Shown piece by piece: positions 31,212 to 39,875 of a stretch of DNA of 48,115 nucleotides. The notes under the pieces are model-generated. The model was not told the origin of the DNA. It saw nothing but the letters and a program-made list of their open reading frames with translations, and made no database searches. The DNA is from Verrucomicrobiota bacterium (GTDB lineage Bacteria; Verrucomicrobiota; Verrucomicrobiia; Limisphaerales; JACRJY01), in assembly GCA_016235585.1 (NCBI GenBank), contig JACRJY010000086.1, positions 1 through 48,115 on the forward strand. Reading direction: 5' to 3'. The translations under genes were made by a program, and so were the position numbers. Positions within the stretch are counted from its first letter, which is position 1. Every line of letters starts with the position of its first letter.

Positions 31212-32461
31212 GGCTTGGCGGGGCTGTTCGTCGCGCCGCCCGATTTGATTTTGATGCCGTCCTCCAAATCGCGGTTGATGGCGCGGTAATTGCCGGACAC
31301 GACGGACTGGCCTTCTTTCAATCCATCGAGAATCTCCACGTAATTGTCGTCGTTGATGCCGCGCTTGACGGCGGCCATCTTCGCCTGCTCCCCCACGGCG
31401 AGGAACACCACTTCGACAGGCTTGTTGGCTTCATTTTTCTTCGCGTTCGGGTTGTCGGCAGAATTGCCCTCGGCGGTTTTCGGCATCCGCGTGGTGACGC
31501 TCTGGAGCGGCACGGCAAGGACGTTCGTGCGCTGGCGCGTCTCGATTTCCGCCGTCACCGACATGCCGGGGCGGAAGGCTTCCTTCTCGTGGATGCGGAT
31601 GCGGACTTCAAATTTCGTCGCGTCCTGCGCCCCGCCGGCCAGCCGCGCGGAGTTGGCGATCTCCGACACGGTGCCGGTGAATTTCTTGTCGCGGAAGGCA
31701 TCCACTTCGAGCTGCGCCCGCTGCCCGGCGGCGATGAGCACCACGTCCGTCTCGCTCAAGTCCACGCGCGCCTCCATCTCGTTCAAGTCCGAGAGCGTCA
31801 TCACCTCGGTGCCGGCCATCGTGGCGGTGCCGACGACTCGTTCGCCGAGCTGCGACTTGAGCTTGCTGATGGTCGCGGACACCGGCGCGTAAATCGTCGT
31901 CTTGGACAACTCCTCGTTCGCGCGGTCGAGCGAGGCCTTCGCCACGTCCGCCTGATGCCGGGCCTGCTGCACCTGCGCTTGCACGACTTCCAATCCCGTC
32001 TTCGCATCTTGGAACTGCGACTCGGAAATGAGCTTGTTGCCCATCAATTCCTGCGCGCGTTTGAACTCCGCCGTGGCCTTCTCCAAGTTCGCGGCCGCGA
32101 GCGCGCCCGAGGCTTGCGAAGATTTCAAGTTCGCCTCGGCGGAACGCTGGTTCGCCACGTAGAAGTCGGGTTTGATTTTGAGCAGCAGGTCGCCCTTCTT
32201 GACGCTCTGGCCTTCCTTGACGGGAAGCTCGATGATTTCGCCGCTGACTTCCGGGCTGATGGCGACCTGCACGACCGGCTGGATTTTCCCAGTGGCGACG
32301 ACCTTCTCCATGATGTCGCGCCGCAGGACTTTTTCCGTCTGCACGGCGACGATGACTTCCTTCTTGCGGAAAAACTGGAACCACACCCCGCCGCCTCCCG
32401 CGAGCAGAAGGAGAATCAGGACGAGCCAGAGCTTCCGGCGGGATTTGGTTTTGGCGGCCAT
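31208..32461 (-). CDS. Periplasmic membrane-fusion protein (MacA/HlyD family)
   Basis: 417 residues from ATG 32461. One N-terminal membrane helix ([19 protein letters not shown]), then the lipoyl-like half [21 protein letters not shown] coiled-coil hairpin (~residues 90-175, including [20 protein letters not shown]) follows, then the returning half [20 protein letters not shown] and a beta-barrel region with [14 protein letters not shown]. The C-terminus has a Lys/Asn-rich insert ([12 protein letters not shown]) before the membrane-proximal domain. It bridges an inner-membrane transporter with an outer-membrane channel. It is encoded with the ATPase at 30519. The start is set by the basic-hydrophobic N-terminus. 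Confidence 0.9.
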   Translation of the reverse strand: MAAKTKSRRKLWLVLILLLLAGGGGVWFQFFRKKEVIVAVQTEKVLRRDIMEKVVATGKIQPVVQVAISPEVSGEIIELPVKEGQSVKKGDLLLKIKPDFYVANQRSAEANLKSSQASGALAAANLEKATAEFKRAQELMGNKLISESQFQDAKTGLEVVQAQVQQARHQADVAKASLDRANEELSKTTIYAPVSATISKLKSQLGERVVGTATMAGTEVMTLSDLNEMEARVDLSETDVVLIAAGQRAQLEVDAFRDKKFTGTVSEIANSARLAGGAQDATKFEVRIRIHEKEAFRPGMSVTAEIETRQRTNVLAVPLQSVTTRMPKTAEGNSADNPNAKKNEANKPVEVVFLAVGEQAKMAAVKRGINDDNYVEILDGLKEGQSVVSGNYRAINRDLEDGIKIKSGGATNSPAKP

Positions 32462-32521
32462 GCGGCGGATAGGACAACAGAAGCGGCGGCGGGGTTCAAC
32501 AAGGAATGCGGAGGACAAGCA

Positions 32522-32625
32522 TAGTGGGACAGGCATCTTGCCTGTCCACTGGAGCGGGCCAAGACACGCGGAGCCGTTCGCGCTTGGAACCGCCCCACTG
32601 GACAGGCGGGACGCCTGTCCCACTA
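32522..32625. repeat. Nested palindromic repeat (GGGACAGGC type)
   Basis: Arms 32522-32552 and 32595-32625 are inverted, about 26 of 31 match, with outer ends TAGTGGGACAGGC / GCCTGTCCCACTA. Each arm also folds on itself (GGACAGGC...GCCTGTCC). It sits between the fusion-protein and esterase genes. Confidence 0.85.
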
Positions 32626-32640
32626 CCCCCGACACCCGCC

Positions 32641-33516
32641 CTACTTCGGATAATCCCGCCACAGCCACTTGAGCGCTTCGGGGAAGATGCTCCCGCCGCG
32701 CTTGCTGTTGTGGCCGTAGCCCTCGACGTAGTCGAACTTCACGTCGTATTTCATGAAGTTCAGCGCCGACGCCATCATCTGGTTCGCCAGCGGCCAGTTG
32801 CCGAAGGGATTGTCGAGGTCGCCGCTCGTGTCTTGCAGGAAGACGCGGACGGGCTTCGCCTCCGTCTTGCGGATGAGATACGGATACACGTGCCCGCCGC
32901 GCAAATCCACGAAGCTGCCGATGGTCGAGAGCACCTTGCGGAACTGGTCGGGCCGCTCCCACGCCACCGTGAACGAGCAGATGCCCCCGCTGCTCGCCCC
33001 GCAAATCGCCCGGCCCGCCGGGTCTTTGGTGAGATTGTAGGTCTTGCCGACTTCGGGAAGAATTTCTTCGAGGAGCATCCGCGAGTAACGGTCGCCGAGC
33101 GAATCATACTCGAAACTGCGGTTGCTCACGCGGTAGGGGTTTTGCGGTTTCCCCTTGGCCAAGTCGTGGCCGGGATTGATGAGGATGGCAATCGTCACCG
33201 GCATTTCCCTTTTCGCGATAAGATTGTCGAACACCACCGGCACGCGCCACGAGCCTTTCGGGTTCACGTAATCGTGGCCGTCCTGAAAGACCATCACGGC
33301 GGCGGGCTTCTCCGCCTTGTATTGCGCCGGGACATACACCCACCAGTCGCGCACGGTGTTCGTGAAAATCTTCGAGTGCCAGCCGGTGAACTGGGTGAGC
33401 TTGCCCTGCGGCACGCCGGGCTGGACTTCGTGGTAGGCCGTGGGCTTGAAATCGTCGGCAGCGCGGACGGCGGGGAGGGCGAGCAGCGCGCCCAGCAGAA
33501 TCAATCGGTGCAACAT
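32641..33516 (-). CDS. Secreted alpha/beta-hydrolase, esterase D / enterochelin-esterase-like
   Basis: 291 residues, ATG 33516. Signal peptide MLHRLILLGALLALPAVRAA. RDWWVYVPAQY, VMVFQDGHDYVNP and PVVFDNLIAKREMP match the IroE/Fes-like esterase family. The nucleophile elbow is ICGASSGGICSFTVAWERP, and FLQDTSGDLDNPFGN and GYGHNSKRGG supply the likely Asp and His of the triad. Proteins of this type hydrolyse ester bonds, for example acyl groups on xylan or siderophores. The actual substrate here is not evident. It is monocistronic between repeat DNA and the NYN gene. Confidence 0.85.
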   Translation of the reverse strand: MLHRLILLGALLALPAVRAADDFKPTAYHEVQPGVPQGKLTQFTGWHSKIFTNTVRDWWVYVPAQYKAEKPAAVMVFQDGHDYVNPKGSWRVPVVFDNLIAKREMPVTIAILINPGHDLAKGKPQNPYRVSNRSFEYDSLGDRYSRMLLEEILPEVGKTYNLTKDPAGRAICGASSGGICSFTVAWERPDQFRKVLSTIGSFVDLRGGHVYPYLIRKTEAKPVRVFLQDTSGDLDNPFGNWPLANQMMASALNFMKYDVKFDYVEGYGHNSKRGGSIFPEALKWLWRDYPK

Positions 33517-33608
33517 GGGCTTTATTTAGCCACGGAGGGGGCGCGGAGGGAACACGAATTTGAAAACGACGCTTCGCCAGAAATGCGGTGTGAGGCGGCA
33601 TCGACCAA

Positions 33609-33634
33609 GCTCAACGCCTAATTATGCGTTAAGC
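33609..33634. repeat. Inverted repeat at the 3' end of the NYN gene, attC-core-like
   Basis: GCTCAACGC (33609-33617) and GCGTTAAGC (33626-33634) pair with one mismatch across the stop codon of the minus-strand gene. On that strand, GCTTAAC fits RYYYAAC and GTTGAGC fits GTTRRRY, the outer core motifs of integron attC sites. At 26 bases it is shorter than known functional attC sites (about 57 or more). Confidence 0.4.
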
Positions 33635-34203
33635 GGTTGGACAATACGACCGTTCCGAATAAAGGAGACCTCATAATAGTGCTGGTCGAGTGAGATGAAT
33701 TTTCCGTGCTTTTCAGCAAACTCACGGAGCTTCTTGTGGCAGGCGTGCTCCCAGCTGGCAACTTCAAGCTGCCAGCCGTCCGCAACAAAGCCCTCGATAT
33801 CGTAAAGAAAACCTTCCTCGCGATGGTAGCCTTTGCCGTCACCAGTCGCCAAAACAATCGTGCCTGGTGCATGGCGATACTTGCGAACGTGGCGGTGCAT
33901 CCGAAGCTGGACCAAATGGTCAACAGTCTCGTTCTCGCCTCCAGCCCTCTTGAGCAGGTCTGGCTCGATATGCAGGGTTCCACGTAGGAAACCCCACACA
34001 TCATCGCTCTCGGGAGGAGTGCTGCCTCCCCAGACGACTTCTTTGACAGGACGCTTGCCAGTTAGGAGCTTGATGAGGTTTGGAAAATAGATTCGGAAAT
34101 CAGTGCGTGTCTCTCGAACAAATTTTTCCGCCACGCGCTGGCCCTCAATGTAGATGTTCGAATTATCGACGTAAAGACAGCTGTAATTAGCGTGGATTGG
34201 CAT
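33622..34203 (-). CDS. NYN-domain (PIN-like) ribonuclease family protein
   Basis: 193 residues, ATG 34203. CLYVDNSNIYIEGQRVAEK has the first acidic motif and Asn of the NYN family. ENETVDHLVQLRMHRHV places a second acidic centre, and GTIVLATGDGKGYHREEGF gives the third (GDGKGY). A C-terminal strand-helix unit follows (GWQLEVASWEHACHKKLREF). NYN proteins are metal-dependent RNases related to PIN domains, often in RNA processing or defence. GC content is visibly lower than in flanking genes. The gene sits alone with only short flanks and attC-core-like sequences on both sides (33609-33634 and 34220-34226), so it may be a captured gene cassette. Confidence 0.82.
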   Translation of the reverse strand: MPIHANYSCLYVDNSNIYIEGQRVAEKFVRETRTDFRIYFPNLIKLLTGKRPVKEVVWGGSTPPESDDVWGFLRGTLHIEPDLLKRAGGENETVDHLVQLRMHRHVRKYRHAPGTIVLATGDGKGYHREEGFLYDIEGFVADGWQLEVASWEHACHKKLREFAEKHGKFISLDQHYYEVSFIRNGRIVQPLNA

Positions 34204-34545
34204 AAGTAAGAAGCGAAACGCCTAACGCAGCAAGTTGCGGTTTATCACGGCGGGCATGGGGCGAGGCTATTTCCGGGTTTCCGGCTCGTCAAGCAGTGCT
34301 TGGGCCGTCACACCGCGCTCCCTCACCTCACCCCGCCCCTCTCCCCTCCCTCCGAGGGAGCGGAGAGGGAGACACGTTCCCAGCCTCCTTGAAATGTCTC
34401 GCGGCGGGATTCGCGGGACGCGTCATCGAGCCATCAGCGTGGTTGGCGCGGCTGTTTCCTCTCCTCGGTGGAGAGGATAAAAGGTGAGGGGGACGTTTCA
34501 TCACTTTGGAATCCTGTCCGGCGAGCCGGCTTATCCCGTTATCCG
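34204..34545. other. 342-base intergenic region with repeat DNA, no gene seen
   Basis: It contains GTTAGGC (34220-34226, minus strand), a possible cassette boundary 17 bases before the NYN start. It also holds a pyrimidine-rich run (34319-34352) with partly complementary GAGGGAGCGGAGAGG, and a CTCTCCTCGGTGGAGAG hairpin (34459-34475), as in dispersed CCCTCTCCC-type repeats. No convincing reading frame. Confidence 0.5.
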
Positions 34546-35880
34546 CTAAAGCCCCAGCTTCTTAAACCGGTTGTTCACTTCTTTGAAATGAAACTCCAAT
34601 GAACACAGTGCCTCAAGCTCACCCTTCTTGAAATGCCGCGCCACCTCCGGCGTCGCTTTGAGTTGCTCCACGAAATCCGCGTCGTCGCGACCGGCGTGTT
34701 TGACTTCCCAGGTCTTCATCGCGGCGTCCTGGCAAAGTTTGTAGGCGGCTTCGCGCGTGAGACCTTTCTTGATGAGCGCGAGCAGCACCGTCTGGCTGTT
34801 CCACATGCCGAGCGAGAGGCCGAGGTTCTTCTTCATGTTCGCGGGATAGACGACGATGCCGTCCATCAGGCGCGTGAGCAGGCCGAACATGTAATCGAGC
34901 AGCGTGCAACTGTCCGGGAAGATGATGCGCTCGACGCTGCTGTGGCTGATGTCGCGCTCGTGCCAGAGCGCGACGTTTTCCAGCGACGCCATCGCGTTGC
35001 CGCGCAACACACGCGCAAGGCCGGTGAGGCGTTCCCAAGTGATGGGGTTGCGCTTGTGCGGCATGGCGCTGCTGCCTTTCTGGCCGATGGTGAAGGCTTC
35101 TTCGGCTTCGAGCACTTCGGTCCGTTGCAAATGACGGAACTCCACCGCCCACCGCTCGATGCTCGCGCCGACGAGTGCCATCGCGAGTTGAAATTCGGCA
35201 TGAATGTCGCGCTGCACAACTTGCGTGGCGATGGGCGCGGGGCGCAGGCCGAGCTTTTTGCAGACGTAAGCCTCCACCCGCGGCGACAAATGCGCGCTCG
35301 TGCCGACCGCGCCAGAAATTTTGCCGACAGCGACGACGGCGCGGACGGATTCAAGGCGGCGGAGGGCGCGGGTGAATTCATCGTGCATGAGCGCCATCTT
35401 CAAACCGAAGGTCGTCGGTTCGCCGTGGATGCCGTGGCTGCGACCCATGCAGGGCGTGAACTTGTGTTCCTTCGCGCGCCGGGCGATGACGGGCAGCACC
35501 GCCTTCACATCGGCGATGAGGATGTCCGCCGATTGCATCATCTGCACGGCGTAGCAGGTGTCGCCCACGTCGCTGCTCGTGAGGCCGAAATGAAACCAGC
35601 GGCTGGCTTGGTTGTTGATAGCTTCGGCAACGGCGGTGGTAAAGCCGATGACGTCGTGGTTGAGAACTTTCTCCAACTCGCGCTGGCGGGCGACGAGGCC
35701 GGGGAGGTCGGCGAACCATTTGTCGCAACCGGCTTTGATCTTCTGGAAATCCTTGGCGGGGACGACGCCTTCCTTGACCAGGGCTTCGCTGGCGAGGAGT
35801 TCGATCTGCAACCAGATCTTGAGTTTGTTTTCGTCGGTCCAGATGGCCCGCATTTCGGGGCGCGAGTAACGCGTAATCAT
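34546..35880 (-). CDS. purB: Adenylosuccinate lyase
   Basis: 444 residues from ATG 35880 (MITRYSRPEM); nine more in-frame residues upstream are not conserved. The fumarase/aspartase superfamily signature GSSAMPHKRNPI is present, together with HFGLTSSDVGDTCYA, MGRSHGIHGEPTTFG (catalytic His) and KISGAVGTSAHLSP. Length and N-terminal RYS-x-PEM are those of the bacterial PurB of the Bacillus/Thermotoga type. It removes fumarate from SAICAR and adenylosuccinate, two steps of purine synthesis. A single gene in the minus-strand block. Confidence 0.96.
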   Translation of the reverse strand: MITRYSRPEMRAIWTDENKLKIWLQIELLASEALVKEGVVPAKDFQKIKAGCDKWFADLPGLVARQRELEKVLNHDVIGFTTAVAEAINNQASRWFHFGLTSSDVGDTCYAVQMMQSADILIADVKAVLPVIARRAKEHKFTPCMGRSHGIHGEPTTFGLKMALMHDEFTRALRRLESVRAVVAVGKISGAVGTSAHLSPRVEAYVCKKLGLRPAPIATQVVQRDIHAEFQLAMALVGASIERWAVEFRHLQRTEVLEAEEAFTIGQKGSSAMPHKRNPITWERLTGLARVLRGNAMASLENVALWHERDISHSSVERIIFPDSCTLLDYMFGLLTRLMDGIVVYPANMKKNLGLSLGMWNSQTVLLALIKKGLTREAAYKLCQDAAMKTWEVKHAGRDDADFVEQLKATPEVARHFKKGELEALCSLEFHFKEVNNRFKKLGL

Positions 35881-35946
35881 GAGGCGAGAGTAGTCAGCCG
35901 CCGGCAATGAGTCGAGAATGAGTCAGCGGGGGCGGCGAGAAATAAT

Positions 35947-37344
35947 TCACCGGCTGCGCCCGGCTTGAGCAGCCAGTTCGCGGACTTTCTGCACGAGCAC
36001 CGTTTCCACCTCGGGTGCGAAGAATCCGGGACCGCCATAAATCATCCCGCGCGTCTCGTAGCCGCCCTCGCGCAGCACGCGTGCCGAGGGGACGTAGCCG
36101 AACACGTCGTGGCTGTAGGCGGCGAGCCAGAGCTTGAGCGGCCCGATCGCGTCCTCGATCAGGCGAGCGTAATCCACCACGACTTCGCCGGAGAGCGTGA
36201 CGAGGGTGAGGTCTTCGCCGAACTGCCAGACCGCGACGGGCGCGGCGTAGTGCGCGGGAAGCGGCTCGCCTTTCGCCAGGCGCGCGAGCATCTGGCCGGC
36301 GGCCCAGCGCTGGGCGCCGGGGCCGGATTTGGCGAGCCGCTCCAGTTCGGCCGGCGGCGGCGCCTTTTGCAGGGGCAGTTCCGCCCTGCCGAAAGCCGTG
36401 CGGAGCGGGCTATTCAAGGAGGTGAGTTTGGATTTCAGAACTCGCGCGACTTCACGACCGAGTGCGGCTCCGTGTTCGCGCGCAATTTCAACGGCGGGCC
36501 GCTTCGCCGGATCGTTGAGGCTGTTCGGGTAGGGGTTGGCATCGCCCGCGAGGCCCTGCATGAACATCGCCTGCGCGCCGGGAAATTCGCTTTCAATGAA
36601 CCGCTGCGCCGCGCCGGCGTAATCGCCGCTCACCTGGTTGTCGCGCCCGCCAAAAGTGGTGTTGTGACAGGCCGCGCCAAAAACGACGCCGAGCAGCTTC
36701 CCGGCGGGCGATTCGACGCGCAGCACGGGAACGCCCCGATCCACCGGGCCGCGCGGGTTGACACCGAGGATGACGCCCTTGCCGGTGAACTCGCGGCGGT
36801 TCATCGGGAAGTTCACCACGCCGCCGCCCCACGTGAGGCGCGCGGGCTGAAGTCTGGCCACGGCCTGAAGGGCAAGCTCGACGCACTGGTCTTGAAGCCG
36901 GCGGGTGTAGGCGATGATTTTTGCGCTCTGCTCGTCGCTTCCGCCGTCCCGTGGCTTGAGCGCCAGCGACGGGCCGGTGTGCGTGTGCGACGCATTGAGC
37001 AGGATGCGCTCGCGCGGAATCTTCGTGCGGGCGGTGATGCGCTCGCAGGCCGGCTCGGCATACTCGGCGCGGAAGCCGATCAGATCGGCGGTGATCCACA
37101 GCGCCCGGCGCCCCTCGGCATCCTCCAGCGCGAGCGCCTTCACATGAAGATCGTCCAGCACGCCGGTGAAGGCGTTGGAGCGGCTGGCGTAGCCGGAGAG
37201 CAGCAGCGGCTCGGACGGGGTGATTTTGACAGCGGCGAACCCGGCCTTCCATTCCGTTTTCGAGGTGGCGGCGCGGGCCATGTCAGACGCCAGGGAGAAG
37301 ATTGACAACAACAGCAACAGCGCAGCATACCGGGGAGAGTTCAT
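35947..37344 (-). CDS. Secreted neutral/alkaline ceramidase-like protein
   Basis: 465 residues, ATG 37344. The signal peptide is MNSPRYAALLLLLSIFSLAS, cleaved near ARA-A. Near the N-terminus, FAAVKITPSEPLLLSGYASR, then ALWITADLIGFRAE and ILLNASHTHTGPSLAL, carry the metal-binding His residues of the neutral ceramidase N-terminal family. VFGAACHNTTFGGRDNQVSGDYAG and MFMQGLAGDANPYPN are also typical. It lacks the C-terminal Ig-like domain of full ceramidases (these are ~650+ residues). Such short homologues are frequent in Planctomycetes/Verrucomicrobia, and their substrate is not established. It acts outside the cytoplasm. A single gene upstream of purB on the same strand. Confidence 0.85.
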   Translation of the reverse strand: MNSPRYAALLLLLSIFSLASDMARAATSKTEWKAGFAAVKITPSEPLLLSGYASRSNAFTGVLDDLHVKALALEDAEGRRALWITADLIGFRAEYAEPACERITARTKIPRERILLNASHTHTGPSLALKPRDGGSDEQSAKIIAYTRRLQDQCVELALQAVARLQPARLTWGGGVVNFPMNRREFTGKGVILGVNPRGPVDRGVPVLRVESPAGKLLGVVFGAACHNTTFGGRDNQVSGDYAGAAQRFIESEFPGAQAMFMQGLAGDANPYPNSLNDPAKRPAVEIAREHGAALGREVARVLKSKLTSLNSPLRTAFGRAELPLQKAPPPAELERLAKSGPGAQRWAAGQMLARLAKGEPLPAHYAAPVAVWQFGEDLTLVTLSGEVVVDYARLIEDAIGPLKLWLAAYSHDVFGYVPSARVLREGGYETRGMIYGGPGFFAPEVETVLVQKVRELAAQAGRSR

Positions 37345-37440
37345 GCCGTGAATGAAGCAGAAAGGCGGGGAACCGGCAAGGGTCTCGCGTGGAAAGTGCG
37401 GAAAGAGTGGCGACGATTCTGGCGGGCAACGAAGTATAAC

Positions 37441-37890
37441 TTACGGGCGCGGCGGATAAATCTGATAGAGCAGCAGGTAGATCAGCACGCCGGTCACGGA
37501 GACATACATCCAGATCGGCCACGTCCAGCGGGCGATTTTCTTGTGGGCCTCGAAGCGTTCTTTGAAAGCGCGGCTCATGGTCACGAGCGCCAGCACCGGC
37601 ACAAGCATGGCCAGCACGATGTGGCTGGCGAGCATGGCGTAGTAGAGCGGCGCGAGGGCGCGCGGCCCGGCGAACGGGGTGTGGACGCCCTTCACCACGG
37701 CGTATTTGTGGTAGAGGTAGAACACGAGGAAGACGCACGAGACGACGAATGCCGTGATCATGCAGTTGCGGTGCGCCGTCTTTTCCCCGCGCCTGATGAA
37801 GACGTAGCCCAGCGCGAGCAGCACCATGCTGGTGGCGTTGAGGCAGGCGTTGACCGCCGGCAAGTCGTGCGCGGTGAGAGCGAGGGTCAT
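37441..37890 (-). CDS. DUF420 membrane protein, cytochrome oxidase assembly (CtaM-like)
   Basis: 149 residues, ATG 37890, overlapping the SCO gene stop by 4 bases. Five hydrophobic segments. LPAVNACLNATSMVLLALGY, HRNCMITAFVVSCVFLVFYL, YYAMLASHIVLAMLVP and HKKIARWTWPIWMYVSVTG carry the His/Lys pattern of the DUF420/YozB family. In Staphylococcus and Bacillus, the homologous CtaM is needed to mature aa3-type oxidase. Position at the end of the cox operon supports that role. Confidence 0.88.
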   Translation of the reverse strand: MTLALTAHDLPAVNACLNATSMVLLALGYVFIRRGEKTAHRNCMITAFVVSCVFLVFYLYHKYAVVKGVHTPFAGPRALAPLYYAMLASHIVLAMLVPVLALVTMSRAFKERFEAHKKIARWTWPIWMYVSVTGVLIYLLLYQIYPPRP

Positions 37891-38552
37891 GGTTCGCGTT
37901 CGAGCGCGGCGAGGTCGGCTTTAATCCGTTCCTGCCAGCCAGGCTCGGTGGCTTCGTGGGCGGCGCGCAGGCGCCCCTGCTTGTCCACGAGCACAAAAAA
38001 AGTGCTGTGGATGAAGAAATCCTCCGGGTCTTTGCGGTCGGCGGGGGCGACCTCGATGGCGGTGAGTTTCAGGCCGTCCACGGCGAGGCGGAACAGCTCC
38101 GGCTTCGCGCCGGTGAGGAACTGCCAGTTGTGCGGCTGCGCGCCGAAGCGGTCGGCGTAGGCTTTCAGAACTTTCGGCGAATCAAAATCCGGGTCGGTGG
38201 TGAGCGAGATCAATCGCACGGGAGTATTTTCCGGGAGCGCCGACTGAAGCTCCTTCATGCGGCGCGTCATGTCCGCGCAGGGGCCGGGGCAGCGGGTGAA
38301 GATGATGTCCGCGACCCACACGCGGCCCGCAAGGTCGGCGCGGCGCACGGTCTGGCCAAGGTGGTTGGTAAGCGTGAAATCCGGCAGAGTGGAGATGACG
38401 GGCAGTTTGGAGCTGCCGCCGCGCAGGACGGAGAGGAGGTAGATGGCGCAGACGGTGAGGATCACCAACGTCAGCCCGCCCCAGACGGTCCACTGGATCG
38501 CGCGGGAGCGGGGCGTCGGGCCGGAAGCGGGCGTTGAGGTTGCGGTGTTCAA
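37887..38552 (-). CDS. SCO1/SenC copper chaperone
   Basis: 221 residues, ATG 38552. One N-terminal membrane helix (residues ~20-43). The thioredoxin-like domain has DFTLTNHLGQTVRRADLAGR, the copper site FTRCPGPC and the conserved His in DFFIHSTFFVLVDKQGR. It loads copper into the CuA centre of cytochrome oxidase subunit II, encoded 72 bases upstream. Four bases overlap the DUF420 gene. Confidence 0.94.
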   Translation of the reverse strand: MNTATSTPASGPTPRSRAIQWTVWGGLTLVILTVCAIYLLSVLRGGSSKLPVISTLPDFTLTNHLGQTVRRADLAGRVWVADIIFTRCPGPCADMTRRMKELQSALPENTPVRLISLTTDPDFDSPKVLKAYADRFGAQPHNWQFLTGAKPELFRLAVDGLKLTAIEVAPADRKDPEDFFIHSTFFVLVDKQGRLRAAHEATEPGWQERIKADLAALEREP

Positions 38553-38624
38553 GTTGCGAAACGAAATCGGGCCTTTGTGAGCAAAGGCCCGTTTCCGAAA
38601 GAATGCCCAACCGGCCAGCGCAGG

Positions 38625-39389
38625 CTATTCAAGTGATCCGGCGCTGGAGGATTTCGACTTCTTGTCGAGCCACTCGTCGTATTCCTTCTGGCCGTAGACC
38701 GTAAAGTAGCCCTTCATGAAGTAGTGCGAGTTGCCGCAGAGCTGGGCGCAGACGATCTGGTATTTGCCCTCCTTCGTGGGCGTGAAGTGAATCGGCACGC
38801 GGAGGCCGGGCGTGGCGTCCTGGTTGACGCGCAGCGGGTAAATCTTGAAGGAGTGAATCACGTCCATCGAGGTGATGTGCGCGATCACCGGCTTGTTGAC
38901 GGGGACGGCCATCTCGTTGAGCGGCGGCACCACATCGTCCTTGGCGGCGGGATCGTTCGGATCCACGCCGAAGGCGTTGCTGGCGTTCACGAACTTCGGA
39001 TTCTGCTTGCCGAACACGCCGTCCTTGCCGGGGTAGCGCGAGTTCCACGCGAACTGCTGCGCGGTGACGCGGATGACGGTGGAGTCCTTCTCGGCGGGGA
39101 ATTTGTCCGCCACCTTCGCCCAGAGCGGCACGGCGAAGCCGAGGAGCAGCACGGCCTCGAAGATCACCACCGCGCCCTCGATGTAGGAGGAGGCGTGCGA
39201 CTTGACGCCGGCGTGGTCAGCCTGCGGATTGCGCGACTTGCGGAAGCGGAACAGGACGTAGATGAAATACGCCATCCAGCCGGCGAAGAGCAGCGCCATG
39301 AGGACGTGCACGTAGAAGATGAGGCCGTCCATGTCCTTGCCGTGCTCGGCGGCGAGCAGGGGCATGCCCAGTAGTTTCGTCAGTTCCAT
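38625..39389 (-). CDS. ctaC: Cytochrome c oxidase subunit II
   Basis: 254 residues, ATG 39389. Two membrane helices (residues ~24-46 and ~73-93) precede the cupredoxin domain. VTAQQFAWNSRYPG holds the aromatic patch that receives electrons from cytochrome c. MDVIHSFKIYPLRVNQDATP gives the CuA His, and CAQLCGNSHYFM gives the two Cys, His and Met. The residue between the cysteines is Gln where mitochondrial-type enzymes have a Glu. An insertion of ~45 residues (DGVFGKQNPKFVNASNAFGV onward) lies between strands. No C-terminal heme c domain. It is 1 base from the 39391 gene. Confidence 0.95.
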   Translation of the reverse strand: MELTKLLGMPLLAAEHGKDMDGLIFYVHVLMALLFAGWMAYFIYVLFRFRKSRNPQADHAGVKSHASSYIEGAVVIFEAVLLLGFAVPLWAKVADKFPAEKDSTVIRVTAQQFAWNSRYPGKDGVFGKQNPKFVNASNAFGVDPNDPAAKDDVVPPLNEMAVPVNKPVIAHITSMDVIHSFKIYPLRVNQDATPGLRVPIHFTPTKEGKYQIVCAQLCGNSHYFMKGYFTVYGQKEYDEWLDKKSKSSSAGSLE

Positions 39390-39390
39390 G

Positions 39391-39666
39391 TCAGGTGTTT
39401 GTTGCGGTTGCCGGCAAAACCCCGGACGCCAGCGAGGATCCAGGGCGGTTGGCCGAACGTTTCATCAGATAAACAAAAAAGGCCGTGATGCCCGCCAGCA
39501 CCGACATCACCACGAACAGCAGCACCAGCACGCCCCACTTCAATCCCTCGGAGAGCGGCGATCCAGTTTCACCCTGGCACACCGCGCAGGCGAGCACCGG
39601 CGACGGCGCGACCACGAGGGCGGCGACGCCCGCGGCAAAAATTCGCTGGAAGTTCAGGCGGTTCAC
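39391..39666 (-). CDS. Small membrane protein of the cox operon
   Basis: 91 residues from GTG 39666, which overlaps the upstream gene by 4 bases. Signal-like N-terminus NRLNFQRIFAAGVAALVV, a Cys pair in ACAVCQGETGSPLSEG, then one membrane helix (KWGVLVLLFVVMSVLAGITA). Its place between the 68-residue protein and ctaC, and the ACAVC motif, suggest an assembly or accessory subunit of the oxidase. I believe similar genes occur in other verrucomicrobial cox operons. The Cys pair could bind copper, which is inference. Confidence 0.75.
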   Translation of the reverse strand: MNRLNFQRIFAAGVAALVVAPSPVLACAVCQGETGSPLSEGLKWGVLVLLFVVMSVLAGITAFFVYLMKRSANRPGSSLASGVLPATATNT

Positions 39667-39869
39667 AGGTAGCTGACGTTCTTCAATTTCTTCAAAACAT
39701 ACCGGCCATAGGCGAGCAGGCCGACGCCGGACGCGAGTGAACTGACGCCCAGCGCCAGTTGCCAGCCCGCCTGTTCGTCTCGATAGTCCAGCAGCATCCA
39801 CCCGCCGAAGCCAAAGGCCAGCAGCGTGGACGCGATCACAAAGACGATATGGAAGGCTTTGAGGGACAT
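39663..39869 (-). CDS. Small two-helix membrane protein of the cox operon
   Basis: 68 residues, ATG 39869. Two hydrophobic segments (FHIVFVIASTLLAFGFGGWM and ALGVSSLASGVGLLAYGRYV) are separated by a short charged loop DYRDEQAG; the C-terminus is KKLKNVSYL. It is six bases from ctaF and overlaps the next gene by 4 bases. It is probably a small subunit or assembly factor. No named family recognised. Confidence 0.75.
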   Translation of the reverse strand: MSLKAFHIVFVIASTLLAFGFGGWMLLDYRDEQAGWQLALGVSSLASGVGLLAYGRYVLKKLKNVSYL

Positions 39870-39875
39870 TCTCGT

